Assembly: GCA_907163375.1 (NCBI GenBank)
Contig: CAJQUW010006798.1
Coordinates: forward strand, 1-64,000
DNA length: 64,000 nucleotides
Direction of reading: 5' to 3'
DNA from: Prostheceraeus crozeri
Taxonomy: Eukaryota; Platyhelminthes; Polycladida; Euryleptidae
Under the pieces are notes generated by a model, which did no database searches, was not told where the DNA came from, and worked only from the letters and a program-made list of their open reading frames with translations. Shown here one piece after another: positions 31,110-41,032 of the stretch (within the stretch, counting starts at the first letter, position 1; each line of letters begins with the position of its first letter). Position numbers and translations under genes: made by a program.

Positions 31110-32894
31110 TTAGTTAAGAACGGAAGTACGCCCTCCGGGATACTGGACACGATAAGAGGTGTCTCCTACAGTCTCTGTGACTTCACCAGGGTGCTCGTAA
31201 TCTTCCCCGCTACCTCTTCGAGTGTAAACCTTCTGTCCTATATCGTAGTTTCTAGTGATGCCTTTCCTCCCCGCATAACGCTTGGAAAGACTCCGCGCCT
31301 TCACCTCTATCACTTCACCTCGGGTGGACAAGTACGATCTCATCTCTCTTCCTAGCAATCGGCTAGCTGGTGTCTTCCCGGTAGACTCATTGAATGTGCT
31401 GCGGATATCGTACAAAGCTTTCTGTAGCCTACGCTCAAACGAAACCTGTGGACAAGACAACTTCATCTTAGCCAGTCTAGACTTCAAGGTTCGATGCATC
31501 CTTTCAACAGTGCCATTGGCCTGAGGATAATAAACCGACGAGAAGTGGCGAGAAACTCCGCAAGTTCTCAAAAATCCTTCGAATTCCGTGCTCCTAAACG
31601 TTGCCCCGTTATCAGAGATAACTCTCTCGGGCATTCCGAACAACGCAAAGATCCTTCTCAGCTCCATAACAACCTGGCGGGAGCTACCATTTGGTATCTG
31701 GACCGCAAAAGGATACCTCGAAAACAAATCAATAACTGTCAGAAGCACATTCCCTTCGGTGGACTCACTAGGACCAGTCAGATCAATAGCAACGGCCTTC
31801 CACGACTCCTCCTCCTTGTCAGCTACAGGGACCGGTCGAGACTTATCGGGAAACCCATTTCGTGAACAAGCATCACATCGATCACAATACTCCTTGATGT
31901 CGTGAGCTAGCCCAGGCCAGTATACAATGGATCTAAGGGCGGCTTTCATTTTACTGATGCCAATGTGGCCCTGATGATACTCAACAAGCAGCTTATGACG
32001 AAGACTACTAGGCACGACCAAAGTATCTCCTTTGAAGATAAGAAATCTATCACCTATCCATTTGACAGACAGGCTGTCACGAAGTGCTGAAAAGTTTCCG
32101 AGTTCTTTCAAGTCGATCCCTCTCCACTGTTTGGAGATAGCCTTAGCTACCCGACATAACTCCGGATCCATCACTGACTTCTCAAAGACCTCTGAAAACT
32201 GTATCGGGATGACATCACTGATAAAACAGAGCGTTACTTCTTCTCTCTCGCCTTCCGTTGCCTCTGTGGAACTAACTGGATTTCGAGACAAAGCGTCGGC
32301 CAGCACGTTATCCTTTCCTTTAATGTGCTCGAAGGAAAACACATATGATTGCATGTTTATGATCCATCTCCTTAACCGCATAGACAGAGAGTCGACAGGT
32401 TTCTCGAAAAGACTCATTAGTGGCAAGTGGTCGGTTTGAACCTTGAAAGTACGTCCAATGAGAAAATTCCTAAACCTGTTAAGCGCAAACAAGAACCCAA
32501 GGCATTCCTTTTCGACTTGCGAATATCTCTTTTCTGTGTCTGTAAGGCTACGCGAGGCAAACATGACTGTCTTCCCTTTCTGCAACAAGACTCCTCCCAA
32601 ACCATGTCCGGATGCGTCACTTTGTACAATAACCTCCTCATCAGGTCGAAAAAATCTACGTACATGTATATCCTTCACCGCTGCCTTTAATCTACCGAAA
32701 GCTATTTCATCCGTTTCCCGCCAGCTCCATGTTTCCTGAGACAAAGATTGCCATAACGGCTGTAGTAGAGTACTACAATGTGGAACGTTTGAGTGACATA
32801 CGTAGGCTGCTAGGCCTAGAAAGGAACGCAACGAAGCGGCACTCTCAGGGGCAGGCGTGTCCAGCAGATCATCAATTAGCTTCCTCGAAACCAT
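31110..32894 (-). CDS. Pol-derived frame of Ty3 fossil 1 (RNase H and integrase)
   Basis: A 594-residue frame. It starts with the last segment of a reverse transcriptase (LRSFLGLAAYVCHSNVP). RNase H follows with QSDASGHGLGGVL, FASRSLTDTEKRYSQVEKE and VQTDHLPL. Then come the integrase HHCC-like finger (HIGISKMKAALR, CDRCDACSRNG) and the core with AIDLTGP, VISDNGATF and YYPQANGTVERMHRTLK. A short basic-acidic tail ends it. The domain order RNase H then integrase is that of Ty3/Gypsy elements. These are fossil sequences and the element lacks its other usual parts. Confidence 0.85.
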   Translation of the reverse strand: MVSRKLIDDLLDTPAPESAASLRSFLGLAAYVCHSNVPHCSTLLQPLWQSLSQETWSWRETDEIAFGRLKAAVKDIHVRRFFRPDEEVIVQSDASGHGLGGVLLQKGKTVMFASRSLTDTEKRYSQVEKECLGFLFALNRFRNFLIGRTFKVQTDHLPLMSLFEKPVDSLSMRLRRWIINMQSYVFSFEHIKGKDNVLADALSRNPVSSTEATEGEREEVTLCFISDVIPIQFSEVFEKSVMDPELCRVAKAISKQWRGIDLKELGNFSALRDSLSVKWIGDRFLIFKGDTLVVPSSLRHKLLVEYHQGHIGISKMKAALRSIVYWPGLAHDIKEYCDRCDACSRNGFPDKSRPVPVADKEEESWKAVAIDLTGPSESTEGNVLLTVIDLFSRYPFAVQIPNGSSRQVVMELRRIFALFGMPERVISDNGATFRSTEFEGFLRTCGVSRHFSSVYYPQANGTVERMHRTLKSRLAKMKLSCPQVSFERRLQKALYDIRSTFNESTGKTPASRLLGREMRSYLSTRGEVIEVKARSLSKRYAGRKGITRNYDIGQKVYTRRGSGEDYEHPGEVTETVGDTSYRVQYPGGRTSVLN

Positions 32895-32913
32895 AATCCC
32901 ACTTCTGACACCA
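32895..32913 (-). other. Primer-binding site, tRNA-Leu type
   Basis: The minus strand reads TGGTGTCAGAAGTGGGATT four bases inside the 5' LTR. It is the complement of the 3' end of a leucine tRNA (…TGACA-CCA) as known from animals. Confidence 0.7.
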
Positions 32914-32917
32914 TAAA

Positions 32918-33129
32918 TGTGCCGGTCTTACCACCGGTAATAACTAACAAGTATATGATACATGCGTTTAATGGAGAATACGCTTTTTAGCATTGCGAAA
33001 ACATAGTTGATTTTATTTCAGGAAATTCACAAGCTCAAACAAACATGGAAGAGTACAAGTAAATAGACACACTCAAACACATGAGACATAGTACATTAAA
33101 TCAGAATGGCTTTAATAGCCATCGGCACA
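32918..33129 (-). repeat. 5' LTR of Ty3 fossil 1
   Basis: A 212-bp LTR bounded by TGTGCC and GGCACA on the minus strand, matching 30471-30671 with a few differences. Confidence 0.87.
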
Positions 33130-33489
33130 GCCACCATAAACATAATATCATAAATATGCCTTGAATCATTATCTCTGACTGAGTCCCACATCAAATTATG
33201 GAACCTTCATCGCTATCTCCTTTCTGCGGCTTCGAACCTTCCGATCCAACATTCAGCCATTGGTGAACGCAGGCACGACGATTCAACGCGTCATCATCTT
33301 CTCCAAAATTTGGCGAAGCCACGAATAGGGAAAATTTGCGCATCTTTTTTTTGAGGTGAGAACAAAATTTAATCATAGATCTGTCAATCACAGTATGCAA
33401 CATAGCATCAGAAGATCAGGAAATTTAGCATAAGGAAAAATCGTGGAAAAGGGCTAAAAACCTTGAATATGAAAAAGACACTAAAAAGC

Positions 33490-34302
33490 TCAAAAGTCAA
33501 TCCCTCCAATTAGCAGCTCTCTTCTCCCAATTGAGATTTCGCACCTGCAATTGATAGCAAGGGCGTTTGCTCTCATCAGCTTCACACTCAGGCGAGTATA
33601 GATGGCGTTGCGTACCTCCCATGGTGTAGTTCCTTTCTGTACGGACAGTCTGTTGGCAAGCTTATGAAAAAAATCTTCTGCTTCAATGCACCATTCCCCA
33701 TATGTTGAGACGACCATCGCCACACAGATCCAATTCAAAGATGAGCATCTCTTATCGTTCTTTTGATGCTTAACTTCAGCCGCCGCTGCCACTGCTGATC
33801 CTGCTGTCACACTCGCTTGAAAAATTAATTGCTGATTTAGCGGATGCGTGACAGCAACATCTAGGGCTGCGTCTCGTCCTAACGACCTATTGGATACCAG
33901 AATATCAGCTGGTTGGGAATTGTCGTGATCATATTTTGCTCCTTTTTCTAATTGAGGGTTTAAAGGTGCTTGTCGAGCATAATCAGCGATGGTATCTCGA
34001 AGGATGTTATGTCGAGTCCACAGATCGGGTCCCTTTCTACACGTTAAAGCATGGTGTCCAAAAACGTCTTGAACAGTTTCAGGACATCTCGCACAAGGCT
34101 TGTTTGTTGGCATGACCGGTAAAGCAAGCCACAATTTCAATATGACGCACATTTCGTCAGGATCAACGCTAAGACCACGACCTGATGAGGGTATCGTGCG
34201 CAACCATGCGGAACTATAAGGGGCGGAAACTGACTTCAGTCTAGCTTGATTCGCTACCGAAGATCGTGCCAATAGATCGGAGAATGTTTCTTCATCAAAT
34301 TT
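33490..34302 (-). pseudogene. LINE-associated C-terminal domain with CCHC knuckle
   Basis: A 260-codon frame (33490-34272) reads YSSAWLRTIPSSGRGLSVDP, then CARC, then GHHALTC, then TRHNILRDTI, and later GRDAALDVAVTHPLNQQL and EVRNAIYTRLSVKLMRANA. This matches by pattern a domain found at the end of many reverse-transcriptase proteins in marine invertebrate genomes, with a Cys/His knuckle followed by a nuclease-like fold. The segment FDEETFSDLLARSSVAN just upstream fits the same family. No reverse transcriptase is left in the window, so it is a 5'-truncated remnant. Confidence 0.5.
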
Positions 34303-34760
34303 TTGTGATTGCGCATCTCTCTTTCTGAATCTAATAATTTATAAATAGATATTTTCTTGCATTGCTGCAATATATTTGCTTCTTCGTTTCTATTGGGAGA
34401 AGACGATCGAGCTAAGCGCCACATGTCACACAAACATACAAATCTCTGTGATTTACTGTGAACACATCCCCAGCGCATTGTGTGATTGCTTGAAGATCTC
34501 TGCAGTTAACAGCTGAGCGCTGGCGCTCTGAACGTATTTGATAGTAGTGACTTGAAACTGTAAAGTGTATGTAAAGTTGTAAACGTAAAGATGCTCTCAA
34601 AAACAAAAAATTAAAACTATTTGAACCTTTGTTTTATGAACGCAAATAATTATTTTTGGGTATGCGGCGAAGGCCTCACAGGCACGGAGACGACGCCACT
34701 GTTAATAATCTCTCCTAAAAAATGCTTGAAGCATGTTTTTCAGCGCTTTTTGACTATCGC

Positions 34761-36097
34761 CTCCCTGGCGAATTTTTTGAATAACTTTTGAACCAAGTGT
34801 GCTGCACGTCCTTGGATATTTTCCAATTTCCAATCTCCCTCGACAAATTGCTATGATTCCTATATTCATGCTTTCACATCAGAGCATTCTACCAAGATTG
34901 CTGGGAATAAATTGGAAATTTCCAATTTATGCCCGCCAATGTCAATGTATTTTCAATGGAGCTGCCACGTTCCATTGCCCTCCATTTTCATATATTTATC
35001 TCAAACCTGATCATTGCAATGCTAATGCTCGTTCATCGAAATCTACGGTCCACGTCAACGATGTTTTTTTTAATCGATGATAGCTCAAGCATGATGCCAA
35101 TCATGACTAGATTTTGAAAGCATCAGTGAGTCGTACAGCCGAGGCCGCAAGCTGGCCGGTTTTTTTTGCCGCCCCAGAGTCGGCAACAATCGTCATTGTC
35201 AACTTATACGAGTATTTCTAAATCTATGGGCAACAATATAGGAATAATCACAGTTTGTACATTGCTGCCTGCTGTCGGCGGGCAGCAATGACATTACCTT
35301 GCCGTTATTTTTCAATACTTTTAACATAGAAGTCACTGCTAAGATCATAGACTTCTAAATTGTAGAAGGATTTTCTGATACAGGAAGTCTAAGGATATAT
35401 GTAGATGTATATAGGTAGACAATGGAAATACCACATGAGATTTCTCGACAAGCGGCCTCTGATTTGTGTATTGCTTGCCGAGAAATCTCATGTGGTGTTC
35501 CTACATTGCTGCTTTTCGACAGCAGGCTGCAATTTACAAACTGCCATTATTCGATATTATTGCACCATAGATTTTGAAATGTAAGTAGACAGTGTATCTC
35601 GTAATGATGACATCTGTATCTGTGAATGTGAAAAATATTTTGGAAGTCTTAGTTAGCATATATTTACATGTGTATTCATTACATTACACGCAACTAGGAT
35701 TCTCAACAGGACACAACGGCCCTCGGATTATTGCAATTAAAGCCCTATATGGATGATCATTTTTCCTATATATTATTATTATTATAAACCTGTTTCATTA
35801 ACTGTGTATTAATGATATCTTTTGCATTAAAGCCCAGTAAATTTCCATTGTTTACGGTCTATCAGTTCCGCAATGCCCCAATAAAAAGAAAGATATCTTC
35901 TAAAACATTATATTTTAAGATATCACTGCCGTGCTGCAATGCCCCTCGTTCATCGTGCTGACAATGGGGCATTGCTGAACGGGAAAGTCAACACAGAAAT
36001 CCATCATGTGGAAAAGTCATTGAAAGGTTATCTTTACGAAATATTTATCGCCGTCTGGCTCGATTACCATTTTATGTACAGAAATGCGAAATCTGAA
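34761..36097. other. No gene seen; palindromic repeats listed separately
   Basis: AT-rich with short palindromes, including GGAAATTTCC-like duplicates near 34910. No coding frame of interest. Confidence 0.5.
35236..35564. repeat. Two-tier palindromic (foldback) repeat F3
   Basis: The outer arms (about 35236-35290 and 35497-35564) share, in inverted orientation, ACAGTTTGTA and CCTGCTGTCG and GCAGCAATG. The inner arms (35431-35453 and 35473-35495) share CCACATGAGATTTCTCG exactly. The whole can fold into a long hairpin. No coding frame. Confidence 0.65.
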
Positions 36098-36561
36098 TTA
36101 TGAATCAAAGTATGACTTTAGAGTTTTCATATCTTGCGGTTCAATTGCCTCAAAGTGATGCATAGAACCGCCATTCTCGAAAAATGTTTTTACCATTCCT
36201 TTTAGAACCTGATTTGCGTGGAAAAATTCTACGTCATTTATAATGTCAAATTTCCTCAGTGATTTGAAATGTCTGTACAATGACGCCCTCATACATATCA
36301 GACTCGCTTTTGAGTAATAGTCACACCCTTTTTAGCTCACAATATCGAATAAAAGTATCATAGTATATCATTGAATTGTTCTTTTGAAACATTAGAAAGC
36401 CTTTCATCTAATTGGTGATCATTGAAGAATTGTTTTAAATTCTGGACCCATAGTATTTCCTGTCTCGCAGTTGATAGCAGAACAGCGCTACTTTCTATTG
36501 ATGCAATGTTTTTTTCTACGTCAGCCGGGACTATTCGCAGTAGGCGTGCTATCAAACTCAT
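36098..36561 (-). pseudogene. Crypton (DUF3504/KCTD1-like) N-terminal fragment, broken
   Basis: Two minus-strand frames give the conserved start of the Crypton-derived protein family. 36358-36561 reads LKQFFNDHQLDERLSNVSKE followed by QFNDIL. 36098-36292, extended upstream, reads CDYYSKASLICMRASLYRHF, then DIINDVEFFHANQVLKGMVK and GGSMHHFEAIEPQDMKTLKS. Between them the expected YFYVSLRKK-type segment is visible but with two stops and a frame change. The region normally leads into a tyrosine recombinase, which is absent. This is a fossil of a Crypton DNA transposon or of a retired KCTD1/ZMYM-like domestication. Confidence 0.62.
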
Positions 36562-37017
36562 CTAACATGGATGAATCATTGCGATTGTTGTTGAACCTCA
36601 CTTATTTCATTGATCTCTTCCGCTTCCAGACCACTAATCATTTGTCTTCGAATTCCATCAAAATGTATCATGCGAAACATTCTAATTTATGATTTCCTGT
36701 CAACTACTTGCGCAGACTGTTGTAAATTAAGTATCTCAAAAAGGCCTTCAAAATTTGAATTTTGTAACCAGAAAAGATGATATCATTGAAGTTAAGACAT
36801 TCTATGAAACATCTAAGTCTAATGCAATATCAGATGAGAGCTATGATAAAGCATGGATAAAAGAGTTATGATACATAATTATGTAAGTGGATGGTTGCAG
36901 GCATAGACTTCTTTCTATTCATGACATCAATCATAGATCAATTATGGACATCTTTAAGATATATCGATATCCAAGCATAATCATGGAAGTACATAGAAAA
37001 CCGTAAACAATGTAACA

Positions 37018-37121
37018 ACGGCATGGAAAGGCGTGCTGCAATGGTAGATAAGTTTGAACTCGTGCGCTAACGCGCACTCGTTCAAAGCAATCTACCATTG
37101 CAGCACGTCTTTCCATGCCGT
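37018..37121. repeat. Near-perfect 104-bp palindrome
   Basis: The left half (CGGCATGGAAAG, CGTGCTGCAATGGTAG, TTTGAAC, GTGCGC) is repeated in inverted order on the right with only a few mismatches and a central TAA. It can extrude as a cruciform. Nearby, GCATAATCATGGA at 36974 has a similar copy in opposite orientation at 37203, so a larger decayed foldback element is likely. Confidence 0.75.
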
Positions 37122-40100
37122 AGTTCTTCATTGGTTTCCATGGGAAATAAAAATGACATTGAAGCCCAGTATTTTTTATGAAATCTATGACTTTGGATAT
37201 CCATGATTATGCATCGAAAATGTATTATTTCCATAGACATGATAATGCATTTATAACGGCAACAATCTCAAGTCAAATCATAGTCATCCGTGAAGGTTAC
37301 AGTAAGGGTGAATGTTTGTGAACTCATAGGAAGAAGTAAAGCTTTAACATATTTATCACTGCCAATGCAGTAAGACCTGAATGCTCCAATTTGATCAACT
37401 TGCGACAACATAATTATCTCAATGACTTAGCATCATCGCATTGATGGATTATAGCTAAACAGTGTCCCACAGTGTTTATGGACAATTAATAATCGATATA
37501 GTAAAAGTAGGTGCCAATGAAAAACTGACAGATGACGACTAAAAAAGTGCGGTAGAAATTCACCGACATATAATGATTAATATTTTGCTATTAATTCTGA
37601 AGGTATGCGATTCTTAGATCTGTATTTTTTGCGCAAAAACTGTTTTGGTATTACAACAAGAATCATTCTTTCAAATCTAATCGGTCACTTCGCTTACCGG
37701 GATGGCGATGAACACTTATTTCGTAAACCTTATAGTCAATCTGTAAAACTTGAAGCTTAAGTTTGGTATTCGTCACAGATGGATGCAAGTGAAAATGTTT
37801 TCAATGAGCATACATGAAACGAATACTGTTACGAGACGGCTTGAGCATAACTTACACTGATCGCAGTATTCGAACCACAGTGATGTCCGAACTCATGTCT
37901 GAGGAATATTCATTACCTGAAATGCAAACTGTGACAGGACAGTAATATCAAAAATCGATCCAAAAGTGCTCAAAATGATCAACCCCGAACAAAATAAGCA
38001 AAACAAATCAAGCGACCTAATTTAGAATTATCTGAAACATCAAATTTATTTTCTAATGTGCAAATTCTAGATGGTCGTCGATGCCAGAGCGGACCAAATT
38101 GAGTTGCAAAATGAACAATTTGAAACAAGGTAGTATTCCTCTAACTCAAGTCCGTAAACTTTCTCAAAATCCTATTTTAAAAGCTGTACTTTTATGAATT
38201 GCTCTTGTATCAAATTAGTCAATTTGTACCTTTTAACATTACGACGTGTCCATGTAGATATCAACTGTGCTTAGATCTCTGTGAATGCTATGAAGTTTGC
38301 CATGTATAGCGCAAGGTATAATTACTGGGCTTTAATGTCTTTCTTGGTGATAGATGAAACATTTCTATGACAAATAGATCAAAACAGGTTTATAGTGTAA
38401 CATTAACTTGGATTTTTAAGGGGAATAATGTAGGACATTTGAGGGCGCGTAAGTTTGAGAGCGCATATTATTTATAGATATTCCTGGTCTACTTAAAGTC
38501 TTCTACATACTCCATAATGTCAAATGAACTTTATTTCATAATCTTTGAATAATCAAAAGAGATTGCATTAAGTAATCAGTGTAGATTAAGTATAAGTTAG
38601 AAGATTAACTTTTCTCGACCGAAATTGTATTCAAATGAGATTACAATATGCTGCGCAACGTTTTGCCACCACTTCATCTAGCGCAATACAATTTAATCTC
38701 TACTGCGCAAGCTCATTCAGAGATGGGTTTCGTGATTTATTCTTAAAAAGTTCCAACTGCCTGCGCTCAGTTAGGTTAGTTACATTTTTGCAAAGGATCG
38801 TCAAGGATATCATGGATATGTCTGGGTTAGTTCTACGATAGCTAACAATGTGTTGATATAACAATGAAGTTTCTACTGTCAAATGTTCACGAAGCCGGGA
38901 CGAAGTTCTCATTGTTTCACCCATAGAAGTCGGATAGTTGGATATCTATCTTATATAGAGTGGACTTGAAATATCTGCAGCATGTATTCATAACGGAGAC
39001 AAAATGAATTGAAAGCAGAGTCATCTCTGCATGTGTGTTGTCTGTGGATCCATCAGAAGGAAAACTTCCAATACTTAGTAATTTAATTGCCAGTGTTGCA
39101 CGCTTCAATGAAAAAAATTGGCGGCGTCAGCGCCAGCGTCAATTGCCAAATTATTGACGCCGTCAACGACGTCGTCAACCAATCCTGAAATTGACGGCGT
39201 CAATTCATAGCGTCAAATTTACATCATGCTTCTTCATCTTTTTGAAACTCAAAAGGTAAATAGACTTCGTCGCTGCGAATACTTTTGCAGTAGGCCTGAA
39301 GATCTCTCCTTTCGGGACTCTGCACGGACAGCAAAACAATGTCGACAGATCCAAAAGTGAATTAGAAATAAAAGTGAAGTCGAGTTTATCATCAACATAT
39401 AATGAAATGTCGGAAACATTCGCCGATAAGCCTGTAGGCGAAATATCAACACAGACACAGCTGATGCGAATTGTCATAATGAATAATTTTGATTTTATTA
39501 TTGCCACCACCAGTTCAGCTACCTGAAAGGGATGACCCAGAAGCCTCTCCAAGAAATATCACATAAGGTAGACATACCTAGGCCTTTACTTTGAGGCCAT
39601 TAGCATGCCCATTATGATAATGTCGAGATTAGGCCTTCCCAACTCCAATGTATGACATTGAACCATATGTCACTTTTTTGCATTGCCAGATGCGACATTT
39701 ATTTTGTATTCGAAGAAAGGAATCGCTGAGTATGTAAAATCTACTATGAAACACTTTGTCACCACTACACTTGAAAGTGACAATTGTCTTTAACTTGCTA
39801 CTGATTTACTGATATATAGTTCATTGCATAATAAGTAATATCACTGACAATTCGCTTTAACAGTCTATAGAAAATATTTTTATTTATAACAAAAACTAAC
39901 AATTCGCTTTTAAGAAAACCAGCATTTCAAAACGCTCGTCAGAGTCTGGAGCGTTTCGGACGCAAAATGTATTTTCCAAGAGAAAAGACTCTCTTGACTG
40001 CGGCACTACTAGGTATCACCGTATTATATAGCAAAACATGTCCCGAAACCTCTCGTTCGGGAACCGAAAAACCCATTTCGAGGGCATCGTTGAGAGCCAT

Positions 40101-41032
40101 GTTTTTAAACTGGTTGGCGTGGCTGCTGCATTTTCCTCCGCATCGTAAATTGCTTCAAAAATGCATTCCTCAATTGATCATCACTATCGGTTGTTTCGAT
40201 ATTTGATGCATTTCCTTCGCGCATCAATTGAGTCAACTGAATTAAGGCCATTGCTCTTACTTCCTCCACTCCAGCCAAAGGGATAATTTGTAATTTGGAT
40301 GCGTCGCACTTGCAAGGATGATAACTTTGTCCCTAAACAGAGGAGCAAACCTGAAATAAAAGAGTGAACTGAGGTATTTGATTGTACAATTGGCACTTTT
40401 CAGTAAGTATTTTGTAATACAGTTCAGGCAATGATACGGACGTACACTTCCAGCACAAGATTAGACACTAACGTTTATTACTGTATAGTTGTTCCTGCTC
40501 TGATGAACTGATAGTGTCATCTCCCCTACGTCATGAGCACGCGCACACGTAGTCATTGCCGACTACCGATCAAATATAATGTCATCAATCCATTGTGTAG
40601 ATGCCGAATCAAACACTGTGTTCCCGTCTGGCGTCACCATGCAGTGTACAGAAAACTTTCAGGAAAACTTTCAAACTACTTTCAAGTCTACAGAAAACTC
40701 GAGCGACCACATTTTAGCATTAACAAAGTTACCCACTGTATTCTAAAATTGACCCTGACTATCGTGTTTTACATAATATCAGTACATGCGCGAAAATATC
40801 AAAACCAGGCAATTATCGTTCGAAACTTTTTCTGTATATTTTTAAACATTTTCTTTTTAATAAAGTGCATGAAGATATAATGTATTTAAAGTCAGCAGAG
40901 AGCTCATAGAGTCAGCGCAAAACCATGACATCACATTCCCCCTTTTCTTGAGACCAATGAAGTTCTCCGATTTTGAAGCACGTATAACACGCTAGCTGCA
41001 TGTTCAGTTTATCACAACACTTCACGAGGGAC
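37122..41032. other. No gene seen
   Basis: AT-rich sequence with small unrelated frames. It includes the GACGCCGTCAA cluster listed separately and the probable 3' LTR of the next Ty3 fossil near its right edge. Confidence 0.45.
39119..39225. repeat. Cluster of GACGCCGTCAA palindromic motifs
   Basis: TTGACGCCGTCAA and related GCGTCA/TGACG motifs recur at least seven times in 100 bases, in contrast to AT-rich surroundings. The style is that of subterminal repeats of a hAT-type element, but no matching far end was found. Confidence 0.5.

Larger units (their letters stand above)
30471..33129 (-). mobile_element. Ty3/Gypsy-type LTR fossil 1, small
   Basis: Two direct ~205-bp repeats bound a 2.2-kb interior. 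A primer site matching tRNA-Leu abuts the 5' repeat and a purine tract abuts the 3' repeat. The interior holds the end of reverse transcriptase, RNase H and integrase in one open frame; gag and protease are not seen, so the copy is incomplete. By eye the two LTRs differ at only a handful of positions, so it is moderately young. It lies inside the 29759-34701 element and is therefore later than it. Confidence 0.88.
29759..34701. mobile_element. 4.9-kb hAT-like TIR element nested in hAT-2, cargo only
   Basis: The left end reads CAGTGGCGTCGCGTGCTCCC. The right end in reverse complement reads CAGTGGCGTCGTCTCCGTGC. Both continue with a CCTTCGC block, giving an imperfect terminal repeat. Flanks are TTAATTAT (29751-29758) and TTAATAAT (34702-34709), an 8-bp duplication with one mismatch. 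The paralogous hAT-2 copy near 48260 reads straight through this point with a single TTAAT-type site. No hAT transposase is visible. The interior holds a Ty3 LTR fossil and a LINE tail. It is likely a non-autonomous carrier that received later insertions. Confidence 0.75.
28841..34760 (-). mobile_element. Old hAT fossil (hAT-2), minus copy, split by a nested element
   Basis: Two parts, 28841-29758 and 34702-34760, belong to one copy in minus orientation. The low-coordinate end reads CAGGGTGGGTAAAAACATGT, a hAT-type terminus. Sequence across 29040-29720 is the reverse complement of 48330-48950, sharing the transposase tail region (TCTCGAACGTC, CGAAACTCTCTCGGATTTCA-like), AGTACTGAGCCTGGTGCCTC and GGTGCTGGACGCC. 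The 5' flank resumes after the nested element with GCGCTGAAAAACATG, matched at 48229-48246. Coding capacity is destroyed by many stops. Confidence 0.75.

Noticed and set aside
37540-37760. Possible Penelope-like reverse-transcriptase remnant (FLDLYFLRK, LFRKPYSQSV)
   Set aside because: Only a few residues fit and the frames are broken; not enough to support a call.
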